64,000 nt of DNA from Mycobacterium colombiense CECT 3035 (GCF_002105755.1 NZ_CP020821.1:1-64000), one strand, 5' to 3'. Positions 19,477 to 28,764 are shown, numbered from the stretch's first letter. Notes: generated by a model not told the origin, from the sequence alone. Translations and numbers: made by a program.

Positions 19477-20799
19477 TCAGGCCGGCGCAAAACCGTAAAC
19501 CTGGCCGTCGCTGGTGGCGGCCACCACCCGGCGATCCGTGCCGACCGACACCCCGACCGGATACCCGGTCGCCGCCGGCATCGGGTAGCTGCCCAGCGTG
19601 CGGCCGCTGCCCGGATCGAAGATCAGCAGCGACATGCCCGGGGCGCCGTTCGCCGGGGGGCCGCTGGCCACCGTGTAGCCGACGCCGTCGCCGGCCAGGC
19701 TCGACGTCGACAGGGGCAGGACGTCGTCGCGGCGCCACACCTGGTCGGCGTGATCGCCGGCGTCCTTGAACGCCGCCAGCTTCGTGTCGGGCCCGCCGCC
19801 CGCCACGATCAGCCCCTGCGGGGTGACCGCGGGCGGCGTCTGCGCCAAGAAGCCCAGCGGCACCGACCATTTCACCTTCGCGTCGGCGGCGCGCAGCGCC
19901 CACAGGCGCTGGTCGCGGCCGTTGACGTAGACGGTCGACCCGTCGGCCGACAGCACCGGGCTGGCGATGACACCGGCGCCCACGGCGTCGCTGGTCCACT
20001 CGCGGGTCAGCAGCGGCGTCTGCCCCGGGTGGTACTTGAGTCCCACCAGGCCCGCGGCGGGAGCGCCGGGCTGCCAGACGCCGAGCACCACCATCCCGTT
20101 GGCCGCCGAGAATGCGGGCGCGGCCGCGACCGGGCAGCCCTGGCGGGCCGGCACGCAGTCGGGCAGCCCGCGTGCGGCGTCGGTGGGGTCGACGCCGTCG
20201 ACCAGATCGAGCGGGCTTCCGGCCACCTGACCGCGATGCGAGTCGAAGACCAGCACCTGTCCCAGATGCGTGGCCACCAGCAGCGCGCCCGGCCCGACGA
20301 ACCGCGGCGTGGTGGGCATGCCGATCACCGGTTGGCGCCACCGCGTCCACTGGGTGACCGGGAAGGACAGCAGCGCTCCGGGCTGGCCGACGTAGAGGTT
20401 GTCGAATCCGTCGAGCAGCGGGCCGCCGAAGCCGCCGCCCTGGGCCAGGCGCACGCACCAGCGCTGCCGCCCGTTGTCGTTGTTCTCCCACTCCATCAGC
20501 GAGCATCCGGCCGAGGTTTGGGCGTTGAGGGCCAGATAGCCGCGCGCGCTCAGCGCCGGTCCGGCGGCCAGGCTTCCCTTGACCGACCGGGTCCACTGCA
20601 GCGCGAGCTTGGTGGCCCCGGCGGTGGTGGTGTAGCTGCTGTTGGCGGCATCGGCGTATTGGGCCGGCCAGCCCTGCGCGGCCGTGGCGTCGACCCAGGA
20701 GTCGGTGTTGCCGCAGGCGCCGGCCCCGATGGCGATCACCGTCGCCACCACGACCGATGACGAACGCCGGAGCCCACTGACGAGTTGTCGGGCAAGCAC
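19477..20799 (-). CDS. Exported PQQ-like beta-propeller protein (Rv3035-like)
   Basis: About 440 residues from the GTG at 20799 (VLARQLVSGLRRSSSVVV). A basic n-region and a hydrophobic helix end in AIGAGACGN, a lipobox-like site. The mature part has repeated propeller blades (GYLALNAQTSAGC, LYVGQPGALLSF, VYVNGRDQRLWALRAAD, VVAATSDGQVYGF) typical of PQQ-enzyme-like repeats. Catalytic residues of true quinoproteins are not evident, so a structural or assembly role at the cell surface (BamB-like) is plausible. Matches Rv3035. It is divergent from the acyltransferase at 20936. Confidence 0.86.
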   Translation of the reverse strand: MLARQLVSGLRRSSSVVVATVIAIGAGACGNTDSWVDATAAQGWPAQYADAANSSYTTTAGATKLALQWTRSVKGSLAAGPALSARGYLALNAQTSAGCSLMEWENNDNGRQRWCVRLAQGGGFGGPLLDGFDNLYVGQPGALLSFPVTQWTRWRQPVIGMPTTPRFVGPGALLVATHLGQVLVFDSHRGQVAGSPLDLVDGVDPTDAARGLPDCVPARQGCPVAAAPAFSAANGMVVLGVWQPGAPAAGLVGLKYHPGQTPLLTREWTSDAVGAGVIASPVLSADGSTVYVNGRDQRLWALRAADAKVKWSVPLGFLAQTPPAVTPQGLIVAGGGPDTKLAAFKDAGDHADQVWRRDDVLPLSTSSLAGDGVGYTVASGPPANGAPGMSLLIFDPGSGRTLGSYPMPAATGYPVGVSVGTDRRVVAATSDGQVYGFAPA

Positions 20800-20935
20800 C
20801 TTCGGTTTTCCCAGTCCTTCTCGCGTGGCGGGCCGCGCGCGGGCGGACCCGACCGTTGGGCGGCAATCGAGTACAGGTGAGGGTAACCCGTGGCGGTTCG
20901 CGGGCTCGCGCTCGACCGAGTTAGGCTGTCCGGCC

Positions 20936-21673
20936 ATGACGAGCATGTGGGGCGCGCCGGTTCATCGCCGCTGGCGTGGGTCGAACCTCAGGGACCCGCG
21001 GCAGGCGAAGTTCCTCACGCTGGCCTCGCTGAAATGGGTGCTGCGCAACCGCGCGTACACCCCGTGGTACCTGGTGCGCTATTGGCGGCTGCTGAAGTTC
21101 AAGCTGGCCAACCCCCACATCATCACGCGCGGCATGGTGTTCCTCGGCAAGGGCGTGGAGATCCACGCGACGCCGGAGCTGGCGCAGCTCGAGATCGGCC
21201 GGTGGGTGCACATCGGTGACAAGAACACCATCCGCGCGCACGAAGGCTCGCTGCGGTTCGGCGACAAGGTGGTGCTGGGTCGCGACAACGTCATCAACGC
21301 CTATCTCGACGTCGAGCTCGGCGATTCGGTGTTGATGGCCGACTGGTGCTACGTCTGCGATTTCGACCACCGCATGGACAACATCGACTTGCCGATCAAG
21401 GACCAGGGCATCGTCAAGTCCCCGGTGCGGATCGGCCCGGACACCTGGGTGGGCGTGAAGGTGTCGGTGCTGCGTGGCACGTCCGTGGGACGCGGTTGCG
21501 TGCTGGGATCGCACGCGGTGGTCCGCGGGGTGATCCCGGACTACTCGATCGCGGTCGGCGCACCGGCCAAGGTGGTCAAGAACCGCCAGCTCGCGTGGGA
21601 GAGCTCGGCCGCGCAGCGCGCCGAACTGGCGGCCGCGCTGGCCGACATCGAACGCAAGAAGGCCTCGCGCTAG
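20936..21673 (+). CDS. Hexapeptide-repeat acyltransferase (Rv3034c-like)
   Basis: 245 residues from the ATG at 20936. The middle and C-terminal parts form a left-handed beta helix: LEIGRWVHIGDKNTIRAHEG, VVLGRDNVINAYLDVELGD, then VRIGPDTWVGVKVSVLRGTSVGRGCVLGS and the end signature VVRGVIPDYSIAVGAPAKVVKNR of LacA/CysE-type transferases. The likely catalytic His is in CDFDHRMDN. In M. tuberculosis this gene is grouped with the 6-O-methylglucose lipopolysaccharide cluster, whose glycan carries acetyl and other short acyl groups. Here 17-18 kb of other genes separate it from the other members. Confidence 0.87.
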   Translation: MTSMWGAPVHRRWRGSNLRDPRQAKFLTLASLKWVLRNRAYTPWYLVRYWRLLKFKLANPHIITRGMVFLGKGVEIHATPELAQLEIGRWVHIGDKNTIRAHEGSLRFGDKVVLGRDNVINAYLDVELGDSVLMADWCYVCDFDHRMDNIDLPIKDQGIVKSPVRIGPDTWVGVKVSVLRGTSVGRGCVLGSHAVVRGVIPDYSIAVGAPAKVVKNRQLAWESSAAQRAELAAALADIERKKASR

Positions 21674-21701
21674 CCGCCCGCGGCGGCACGGCGAATCGCG
21701 T

Positions 21702-23030
21702 TCAGATGCTCTGGTAGCGCCGCAGCGCCTCGGCGCGCTCGGCGGCGTGGTCGACGATGGGCGCCGGGTAGCCGTCCGGCCGCTCACCCTTGCGCAGGTG
21801 GGCGTCGCCGGCGGCGCGCAGTTCGGGCACCCACCGCCGGACGTAATCGCCCGACGGGTCGAACCTCTCGCCCTGCGTCGTCGGGTTGAACACCCGGAAG
21901 TAGGGCGCGGCATCGGTGCCGCAGCCCGCGCACCACTGCCAGCCGTGCTGGTTGTTCGCCATGTCACCGTCAACCAGCTGATCCAGGAACCATTCGGCAC
22001 CCCATTGCCACGGCAGGTGCAGGTCCTTGACCAGAAACGACGCGACGATCATCCGCACCCGGTTGTGCATGAAGCCGGTGGCGCGCAGCTGGCGCATGCC
22101 GGCGTCGACGAAGGGAAACCCGGTCTCGCCGGCCTTCCAGGCCTCGAAGCGGCGGTGGGCCTCGGCGCCGGTGTCGGTCTGGATGCCGTCGAAATCGCGG
22201 TCCCAGTTGCGCCAGGTGCTTTCCGGCCAGTGGTGTAGCACGTCGGCGTAGAAGTCACGAAAAGCCAACTCGCGCAAGAAGGCTTGCGGTCCGCTGCGGT
22301 GCAGGTCCAAGTCGGCGACCAGGGTGCGGGGATGAATCGCACCGAACTTCAGGTGCGCCGACATGCGGCTGGTCCCGCTCAGGTCTGGCCTGTTGCGGTC
22401 CTCGGCGTAGCTCTGTAATCCGTTGGCCACGAACGATTTCCACTGCTTACGCGCCGCCGCCTCACCCGCCGCCACCTCGAGGGCCGGCCCGGGATCGGGG
22501 ATGTCGCATTGCTTGATCCGCAGCTGCGCCGGATCCAGCCAGCGCGCCGACTTCGCGTTCGACCGCGCCGGTTCGCGCCAGCCGGCTGTGCGCCACTGGC
22601 GCAGAAACGGCGTGAACACCTGGTAGGGCGAGCCGTCCGGCTTGGTGACGCGCCCGGGCGAGACCAGATACGGCGAGCCCGTCGCCACCAGCGGCACCGA
22701 ATCCAGTGCCGCGCGCACCCGCTCGTCGCGGCGCTTTCCGAACGGTGTGAAGTCCTCGGAGACGTGCACCGACGACGCATCGATTTCCTTGGCGATGCGG
22801 GGAATCTGCGTGTGGGGCTGCCCGCGGGTGACGAGCAGCCGGCCGTCGAGATCGTCGCGCAGCCGCCGCAGCGAGTCACCCAGGTACCGCAGCCGGCGTT
22901 GTCCCGACGACTTCTCCAGGCGTGGGTCGAGCACGAAGCACGCCAGCACCCCGTCGTTTTCGGCGGCGGCGAGCAGCGCCGGATGGTCACGCAACCGCAG
23001 ATCGCGGCGAAACCACAACAGTGCCGGCAT
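21702..23030 (-). CDS. phrB: Class I cyclobutane pyrimidine dimer photolyase
   Basis: 442 residues. N-terminal antenna-type Rossmann domain (LLWFRRDLRLRDHPAL) and a helical FAD domain: TSRMSAHLKFGAIHPR near 218-233, ELAFRDFYADVLHHWP, then GFPFVDAGMRQLRATGFMHNRVR and the FAD-binding DMANNQHGWQWCAGCGTDAA with the NPTTQGERFD region. It repairs UV-induced dimers with light energy. M. tuberculosis lacks it. It follows tspO by 3 bp on the same strand, so it is the last gene of the mmpL-tspO-phrB operon. Confidence 0.95.
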   Translation of the reverse strand: MPALLWFRRDLRLRDHPALLAAAENDGVLACFVLDPRLEKSSGQRRLRYLGDSLRRLRDDLDGRLLVTRGQPHTQIPRIAKEIDASSVHVSEDFTPFGKRRDERVRAALDSVPLVATGSPYLVSPGRVTKPDGSPYQVFTPFLRQWRTAGWREPARSNAKSARWLDPAQLRIKQCDIPDPGPALEVAAGEAAARKQWKSFVANGLQSYAEDRNRPDLSGTSRMSAHLKFGAIHPRTLVADLDLHRSGPQAFLRELAFRDFYADVLHHWPESTWRNWDRDFDGIQTDTGAEAHRRFEAWKAGETGFPFVDAGMRQLRATGFMHNRVRMIVASFLVKDLHLPWQWGAEWFLDQLVDGDMANNQHGWQWCAGCGTDAAPYFRVFNPTTQGERFDPSGDYVRRWVPELRAAGDAHLRKGERPDGYPAPIVDHAAERAEALRRYQSI

Positions 23031-23033
23031 GGT

Positions 23034-23513
23034 CTAGCGGTTCAGTCGCCAGATGTGGGTGGACAGGACGGTCGCGAAGCCGCACCACAGCGGGTAGGGG
23101 AGCAACGACAGCCCGCCGCGCGGGGTGGCTTGGGCCGTGCGCCTGACCAGATCGGCGCTGCTTGCCGTCAACGCCGCGGCGCCGACCGCGCTCGCGCCGA
23201 GCTTGTGGTACCCGAAGAACAGCCAACTCCATCCGGCGTTCAGGAGCAGGTTCGCCGTCAGCGCCACGGCGAAGTCACGCGCCTTGTCGTGCTGCCCGGC
23301 CGCGCGAAACCGGTCGATGGCCACCGCGGACGTACCCGCGATGTCACCGTAGAGCGTCGTCCACACGGTGGGGAAGGCGGCGCGGGGCGGCTGATAGGAC
23401 GGCTTGCGAAGCCGCGCGTACCACGGGGAAACGGCGTCGCGGCTGGCGACGCTGCCGGCGGCGGCGGCCGCGGCGACGGCCAGGCCGGTCGCGGCCAAGG
23501 TCGACTTGTTCAT
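23034..23513 (-). CDS. tspO: TspO/MBR (tryptophan-rich sensory) membrane protein
   Basis: 159 residues, five membrane helices. Family marks: WYARLRKPSYQPPRAAFPTVWTTLY near the N-terminus and NLLLNAGWSWLFFGYHKLG in the centre, then PYPLWCGFATVLSTHIWRLN. TspO proteins bind porphyrins and cholesterol-like ligands. In Rhodobacter TspO tunes photosynthesis and carotenoid gene expression, and other homologues degrade porphyrin in light. Its start overlaps the mmpL stop as ATGA (23510-23513) and photolyase follows 3 bp later. Context suggests protection from light-activated porphyrin. Confidence 0.93.
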   Translation of the reverse strand: MNKSTLAATGLAVAAAAAAGSVASRDAVSPWYARLRKPSYQPPRAAFPTVWTTLYGDIAGTSAVAIDRFRAAGQHDKARDFAVALTANLLLNAGWSWLFFGYHKLGASAVGAAALTASSADLVRRTAQATPRGGLSLLPYPLWCGFATVLSTHIWRLNR

Positions 23514-25620
23514 GGTGCGCTCCGTTCTGGTTGTTTCCGGTCCGCTTGATGCTCAACGGTTTTGGTGTGGTCGGGGCTGGTGGGCCACCAGATGCGGTCG
23601 CCGATGAGGGCGAACAGCGCCGGGATGACCAGCGTGCGCACCACGAAGGTGTCCAGCAGGATGCCCAGCCCGACGATGATGCCCAGCTGGGTCAAAACGA
23701 TCAGCGGCAACACCCCGAGCACGCAGAACACGGCGGCCAAAACGATTCCCGCACTGGTGATCACGCCCCGGTGGCCGACACGGCCCGCACCATCCCATCG
23801 CGGGCACCGTGCTGCGCGGATTCCTCGCGCGCGCGGGTGACCAAGAAGATCGTGTAATCCACGCCGAGGGCCGCCAGGAACAGAAACGCGAACAGCGGGG
23901 TGGTGTTGTCCAGCGCCGGGAAGCCGAAGACGTGCAGGCTCGCCCAGCCTCCCATGCCCAGCGCGGCCAGCGCACCCAGAATCGTCGCGGCCAGCAGCGT
24001 CGGTGGCGCGAGGGCCGACCGCAGCAGCACGCAGAGGACGATCAGGATGACGGCCAGGATCGCCGGGATCAGCAACGTTCGGTCGTGCGTGGCCGCGTCG
24101 CGAATGTCCAGGGCCTGCGCGTCCGCGCCGCCCACCAGCGCGTGCGGATCGGCGGCCCGCGTCGAATCCCGCAGCGCCGCAACGACGTCGAATGCCCGCT
24201 TCGACGACGGTGGTGCGTCGATCACCACCGACCACTTCGTCAGCCCCGACCCGGACTGGCCGGACTCGGTCACCGAGACCACACCGGGGGCCGACGTGAT
24301 CGCCCGCGGCACGGCTGCGGCGTGATCGGTGCGGCCGACGACCAGGGTCGGGTTGGCCAGGCCGGCCGGAAAGTGTTCGGCCACAATGGTGTAACCGGTC
24401 ACCGAGTCCGCGTGGACCCGAAATTGCTCGGTCTGCGACAGGCCGATCCGAATGCCGAACAGGCCGGCGCCAAGGGCCGCCAGCACGGCGATCGCGATGC
24501 CGGCGACCAGCGCGGGGCGGCCGGTCACCCATTCGGCGACGCGGTGCCACCCGCCGGAGTCCAGGGTTTCGCCGTCCCCGGCGTGCGGGATGAACGGCCA
24601 GAACAATCTCCGGCCGCACCCGGCCAGCACCGGGGGCAGGATCACCAACACCGAAATCGCGGCAACGACAAGGCCGCACGCCGCCAGGGCGCCCAGGCTG
24701 CGCGTGCTGGGGGTGGAGGCGAACAGCAGGGTGAGCAACGCCAGCACCACGGTGGCGTTGCTGGCCACGATGGCCGGCCCCGCCCGGCGCACCGCGCCCC
24801 GCAGCGCGGCACGGTGCTCGGACTGGTGCCGGAGCTCCTGGCGATAGCGGGAGATCAGCAACAGCGCGTAGTTGGTGCCGGCGCCGAAGACCAGCACGCT
24901 GGTGATCCCGGAGGTGGCACCGTCGAAACTCAGCCCGGTCAGTGATGCCACCGACGTGCCGACGGCCGCCGCGACCCGATCGGCGAATCCGACCACGAGC
25001 AGGGGGACCAGCCACAGCACCGGCGAGCGGTAGGTGGCGATCAGCAGCAGCGCCACCACCGCCGTCGTCACCGCGAGCAGGGTGACGTTCGCGCCCGTGA
25101 AGGCGCTGGCGATGTCGGCGCCGAATGCCGGGCCGCCCGTCACGTGCACCTGCAGGTCGGTCGGCAGGCCATCGGCCGCGGCCGTGCGCAGCGCGGCGAC
25201 GGCGTCACCCAGGGCGAGCCCGGACAGGTCGGCGCTGATCGGCACGACGCCGAGGACGGCCTTGGAATCCTGCGCGGGCATCGGGGGTGCGGGCGGATTC
25301 GCGCCGGACTGGGCCGCGGCCTGCACCCGATCGCACGCGCCGTGGGCGGCGGCGATATCGGACGGGCTGAGGACCCCACCATCGGTGCGGCTGACGACCA
25401 CGATCAGCGGGGCTTTGTCACCCCCGGGAAATTGCTTCGCCAGCCGGTCGACCTGCGCCGACTGGGACGACAGCGGCACCGATTGGGGGGACTGGCCCGC
25501 GGCGGCGTTGCCGCCGACGAGAACCATGAATGCGACACCCAGCAGGGCCGTGACCAGCGCGAGCAGCCACGAACGTCGGCCGGTCACCGCGGCGGCCAGC
25601 GAATCCCACACCACGACCAC
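23510..25620 (-). pseudogene. MmpL/RND-family transporter, frameshifted
   Basis: Two adjoining frames together encode one RND-family transporter of about 703 residues. The first frame runs from the GTG at 25620 to a stop just after SATGA near 23761, and the rest (VITSAGIVLAAVFCVLGVLP onward) is in another frame to 23510. One missing base in the G run read on the minus strand (C4 at 23766-23769) would restore the family motif SATGGVITSAG. Helix 1 is at about 13-37, a periplasmic domain follows, and two MMPL helical bundles hold GTNYALLLISRYR and GVDYTIFLVTRAREE. An MmpL-like gene also sits in the Corynebacterium glutamicum crt operon, so carotenoid transport or placement is a fair guess. Sequencing error is as likely as true decay. 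Confidence 0.85.
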
Positions 25621-25626
25621 AACCCT

Positions 25627-25655
25627 TTCAGTTTGTTAAACATTAATCAACTGAA
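25627..25655. promoter_or_regulatory. 29-bp inverted repeat, island operator A
   Basis: Half sites TTCAGTTTGTTA (25627-25638) and TAATCAACTGAA (25644-25655) face each other around AACAT. It begins 7 bp upstream of the mmpL GTG start and lies about 105 bp before the idi ATG. The same layout, with 22 of 29 bases equal and an unbroken core TTAAACATTAAT, recurs at 36641-36669 before crtE. The size suits a MarR dimer pair, and two MarR genes lie in the island. Confidence 0.75.
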
Positions 25656-25760
25656 ACGAAGCATCGCCACGCGGCAGTGCCGGCGATACGGGAGAGGGGG
25701 CACTATGGACATTATGAACGCGGGTGCGGGGGCAGTGTCGGACGCGAGGGGGTACCTGCG

Positions 25761-26807
25761 ATGACCGCTGACCGGAGCGAGATGACCACCCGCAAGCGGC
25801 GCCACATCGACGTCTGCCTGAACGAGCCGGTCGGCTATGACGGCGTGACCACCGGGTTGGACCGCTACACGTTGCCGTACAACGCGCTGACTCAAACGAA
25901 CCTGGGCGACATCGACTTGTCCACCGGGTTTTTCGGAGCCAACCTGCGCGCTCCGATACTCATCGGTGCGATGACCGGGGGTGCGGAGCTGTCCAGGATG
26001 ATCAACCGCAATCTCGCGGCGGCCGCTCAGCAGCTGGGCCTGGGAATGATGTTGGGCTCGCAGCGGATCATGCTCGACAGTGCGCTGGGGGAGCGCGCCG
26101 CGACCAGCTTCACGGTGCGCGACGTCGCCCCGGATGTGTTGCTGTTCGGAAACATCGGGCTGGCTCAACTGACGAAGGCCGCCGTGCCGGATCTGGCCAG
26201 GGCCCTCGACCGGGTGGGCGCCGACGCGCTTGCCGTGCATACCAATCCGCTCCAGGAAGCCATGCAGCACAACGGTGACACCGATTTCTCCGGCTCGCTG
26301 AGTAGGCTGCGCGAGGCGGCCGACAGCATCGACTATCCGGTGCTGCTCAAGGAGGTCGGGCACGGCATCGGTGGCGCGGCCGCCGCCGAACTCGCTGGGG
26401 GAGAAGGCGGATTGCCGGTCGCCGGAATCGACGTCGCGGGCGCCGGTGGCACGTCGTGGTCGCGGGTCGAGCAGTTCGTGCGGTACGGCGAACTGCGCTA
26501 TCCGCACCTGGCCGATTGGGGTGTCCCCACCGCCCGCGCGATCGTGGAGGTGCGTGAGGTGCTGCCGGACATCCCGCTGGTGGCATCCGGCGGCATCCGC
26601 TCCGGCATGGACGCGGCCAAGGCGCTCGCGCTGGGCGCCGATGTGGTGGCGGTGGCCCGGCCGCTGCTGGCCGCGGCGATCGAATCGACTGCGGCCGTGG
26701 TCGATTGGCTGCAGCCGTTCATCGACGAACTCAGGGTCTGCCTGCACGGCTGTGGCGCGGCGAAGCTGGCTGACCTGCGCGATGTCGACCTCATCGGCAT
26801 GGCCTAG
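25761..26807 (+). CDS. fni: Type 2 isopentenyl-diphosphate delta-isomerase (FMN)
   Basis: 348 residues from the ATG at 25761, with AGGGGG 8 nt upstream. TIM-barrel FMN enzyme that interconverts IPP and DMAPP. Visible marks: [15 protein letters not shown] opening, [10 protein letters not shown] flavin loop, [17 protein letters not shown], then the [12 protein letters not shown] segment and [20 protein letters not shown] phosphate-binding end. It would feed prenyl precursors to CrtE 9 kb away. Divergent from mmpL-tspO-phrB and presumably controlled through the shared 29-bp inverted repeat. No SigF-type promoter is visible in front of it. Confidence 0.95.
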   Translation: MTADRSEMTTRKRRHIDVCLNEPVGYDGVTTGLDRYTLPYNALTQTNLGDIDLSTGFFGANLRAPILIGAMTGGAELSRMINRNLAAAAQQLGLGMMLGSQRIMLDSALGERAATSFTVRDVAPDVLLFGNIGLAQLTKAAVPDLARALDRVGADALAVHTNPLQEAMQHNGDTDFSGSLSRLREAADSIDYPVLLKEVGHGIGGAAAAELAGGEGGLPVAGIDVAGAGGTSWSRVEQFVRYGELRYPHLADWGVPTARAIVEVREVLPDIPLVASGGIRSGMDAAKALALGADVVAVARPLLAAAIESTAAVVDWLQPFIDELRVCLHGCGAAKLADLRDVDLIGMA

Positions 26808-26886
26808 GTCCGCGCGACGTGGCCGTCATCCTGGCGTACGGCTCGCCGGCCCTGGGGCTGCTGGGCTGCGCCGCCGGGCGTCCGGT

Positions 26887-27474
26887 TCACCGATCGGGCG
26901 CGGCGCCGCGTCTGGCCGGACTGCGACGGCCTTTGACCGTCGCGCGCTTTGTTTCGGTGGCCGCGGGCGCCTTCGGACTCGGTGTGGCCAGCCGCGATTC
27001 GAAGCCTGCCATCGCCTCGATCATCGCGGTGAACACCCGATGTGCCGCCACCAGATCGCGATCGGGGAGGTCGGCCAGGGCCGTATGTAGCTCGGCGCCA
27101 AGGGGAGTGAAAAACGACCGGGCCAGCGCCATGCCCGGTTTCTCGTAGCGGAGCAGGGTCTTGCGCCGGTCCTGGGGATCGGGTTCGCGCCGGACGTGCC
27201 CGGCGTCGATCATGCGGTCGACCAGATAGGTGATCGCGGCCGGTGACACGTCCATCCGCCGTCGCAGCTGCGCCGCCGTCAACGGCTCCCCGGCGGTTTC
27301 GGCGACCATGATGTGCAGCAAGGCGTGAAAGTCCGTACCGCTGACATCGTTTTGCCGGGCGAAGTGCCGGCCGATGCGGTCGGACTGCGCCGTGATCGCG
27401 CGCATGTCGGCCGACATCAACTTCTCGAGTTCGGCCCGATCTGGTCGCCGGTCAGCGGCGGCGCGCTTGGTCAC
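26887..27474 (-). CDS. MarR-family regulator (first of two paralogues)
   Basis: 195 residues from a GTG. A winged helix at about 65-120 (LTAAQLRRRMDVSPAAITYLVDRMIDAGHVRR then DPQDRRKTLLRYEKPG) and a dimerisation helix pair with ARSFFTPLGAELHTALADLPDRDL. The last 40 residues are basic and probably disordered (KGRRSPARRGAA). It is clearly paralogous to the MarR at 36760, sharing AITYLVDR, IDAGH, DRRK, ARSFF and ALADLPD. In C. glutamicum a MarR protein, CrtR, represses the crt operon and responds to geranylgeranyl diphosphate. A comparable role is inferred here. Confidence 0.88.
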   Translation of the reverse strand: MTKRAAADRRPDRAELEKLMSADMRAITAQSDRIGRHFARQNDVSGTDFHALLHIMVAETAGEPLTAAQLRRRMDVSPAAITYLVDRMIDAGHVRREPDPQDRRKTLLRYEKPGMALARSFFTPLGAELHTALADLPDRDLVAAHRVFTAMIEAMAGFESRLATPSPKAPAATETKRATVKGRRSPARRGAAPDR

Positions 27475-27496
27475 TTACCCGCATCCTTCTTGCAAA

Positions 27497-27514
27497 ATAC
27501 GCCAGCCAGCGTAT
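27497..27514. promoter_or_regulatory. ATACGC-N6-GCGTAT inverted repeat
   Basis: Perfect 6-bp arms, 23 bp upstream of the first MarR gene. It does not resemble the TTAAACATTAAT operators, so this MarR may recognise another site, or the repeat may belong to a different factor. No gene is visible in the rest of 27475-27614. Confidence 0.4.
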
Positions 27515-27614
27515 CGGCGACCGCTCTGGGCGGCAGGCGAAACGCCCGAGCGTTTCTGGGGCCCTCAGCCTACGGCACGCGCGGCGGTTGGCCGGGCGGC
27601 GGCTCGGGCCGGTG

Positions 27615-27946
27615 CTATCGGGACTTCGCGGGGTCGTGGCCCCAGTTCATCAAGGAGTATCGCCACGGACTGTCGTCGATCGTGCCGTCCGGGCGTTGGG
27701 CCAGGTGGCGTTTGGCGTAGCCGACCACTTTTCGCATGTGCGCGTAGTCGGCGTCGGTGAGGTCGGCACGTTTGGCCTTGAGTATCTCGACGATGCGGCG
27801 GCCGCTGGCGTGGCCGGTGGACTCGGCACCGTGCTTTTCGCCGACACCCTTGGATTCCTCGGTGCCGAGCCACTTTCCAGCTCCCGTGCGGTCATGTTCA
27901 CGGTGTCCCGGAAGCGATGCCAGGTGGTGTCTCGATCGTCGGTCAT
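27615..27946 (-). pseudogene. DUF3140 family protein, frameshifted
   Basis: The frame from the ATG at 27946 reads MTDDRDTTWHRFRDTVNMTARELES and then loses homology. From the next codon on, a second frame reads LGTEESKGVGEKHGAES, GRRIVEILKAKRADLTDADYAHMRKVV, then ending WRYSLMNWGHDPAKSR with a stop at 27615. This is a DUF3140 protein of about 110 residues broken by a single missing base near 27872-27874 (minus strand GAAAGTGG where GAAAGTTGG is expected). Function of the family is unknown; it is often found beside HVA1-type proteins, as here. Could be a sequencing error. Confidence 0.8.
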
Positions 27947-27977
27947 GGCCGGTCCTCGTGGATTCTGTTCACGCGCA

Positions 27978-28193
27978 TCACTTTGCGCGACGTAGCGCGT
28001 CCGGCTTGTGCACGGCGTCGGCTCCCGTCTTGTCGCTGCGCACCTGGTACTGCGGCTCGTCGGTGGACGCCCGCACCGTGCGTCCGGCGGCTTCGGTGTC
28101 GGAGGTGATTTTGCCTTCGACCGTGCCGCGGACCGTGGTCCCGTGGCTTTGCCACTCCACTTTGTCGCCCTTGTTGAAGTCGTTGTCACTCAT
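27978..28193 (-). CDS. HVA1/DUF2945 TUDOR-like small protein
   Basis: 71 residues: NKGDKVEWQSHGTTVRGTVEGKITSD, then a TVRASTDEPQYQVRSDKTG stretch and the closing AVHKPDALRR. This is the hypervirulence-associated TUDOR domain family, a small SH3-like barrel of unknown function found in bacteria and fungi. Its start overlaps the upstream gene as ATGA (28190-28193), and DUF3140 follows 31 bp later, so the three genes form one operon. Confidence 0.87.
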   Translation of the reverse strand: MSDNDFNKGDKVEWQSHGTTVRGTVEGKITSDTEAAGRTVRASTDEPQYQVRSDKTGADAVHKPDALRRAK

Positions 28194-28627
28194 CGGGATT
28201 CGCCTTGCGCCGATTCGTCACCGGGGGTCGCGGTGTGGGCCGGGTGGCTGGCGGTGCGGCGGCGCTGTTTGAGCGCCATCTCGTGGACGTGCCGCCGCCC
28301 TTCGGTGAGTCGGGTCCGCACCAGCTGCTCGGTCTCTTTGAAACAGCGGTAGTAGCCCTCGTCGTACTCCTCGACGACCTGAAAGCTCCACCGGCCCGGC
28401 AGCACATTGCGCCCGATCAGCTCGCTGGTGATCCGTCGCGCGAGGTCGGCCTGGCCGATCTCGTTCAACCGCGCCACCGCCTCGTCGAGTTGCAGATCGG
28501 CACGCCCGGTGAGCTGATGGAACGAATACAAATGCCCGCGCGCTCGCTCGATGGTTTCCAGCGCCTCGGTCACTCGCCCCACCGCCTGCGCAACCTCGTC
28601 AAGGTCGATACTGGCCCCGTCGGTCAT
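28190..28627 (-). CDS. Conserved hypothetical helical protein, first gene of the HVA1 operon
   Basis: 145 residues from the ATG at 28627, preceded by GGAGGAA at a good distance. Long amphipathic helices (DEVAQAVGRVTEALETIERARGHLYSFHQLTG; LDEAVARLNEIGQADLARRI) followed by GRNVLPGRWSFQVVEEYDEGYYRCF and a basic tail. I recognise it as a conserved actinobacterial protein but not a named function. No membrane segment or signal. It heads a three-gene operon with HVA1 and DUF3140. No SigF-like promoter is seen on its strand, although one lies on the other strand in the same gap. Confidence 0.75.
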   Translation of the reverse strand: MTDGASIDLDEVAQAVGRVTEALETIERARGHLYSFHQLTGRADLQLDEAVARLNEIGQADLARRITSELIGRNVLPGRWSFQVVEEYDEGYYRCFKETEQLVRTRLTEGRRHVHEMALKQRRRTASHPAHTATPGDESAQGESR

Positions 28628-28728
28628 CGCATTCCTCCCCCGCGTTGACCTAGGCATTCCCGCCGCGGGGCTGACCGAATCGTCGGATTCCGTGTTTCGT
28701 CGACTCCCCGGTCAAGAGTCGCGCGGCG

Positions 28729-28753
28729 GTTTGAACGGGTGGACCCGGGGTAT
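28729..28753 (+). promoter_or_regulatory. SigF-type promoter for the small membrane protein
   Basis: GTTT at 28729-28732 (inside GGTTTG) and GGGTAT at 28748-28753 are separated by 15 nt, matching the actinobacterial SigF consensus. Transcription would start near 28760, only a few bases from the ATG at 28765, so the message may be leaderless or nearly so. Confidence 0.72.
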
Positions 28754-28764
28754 CAGGTTTGGCG

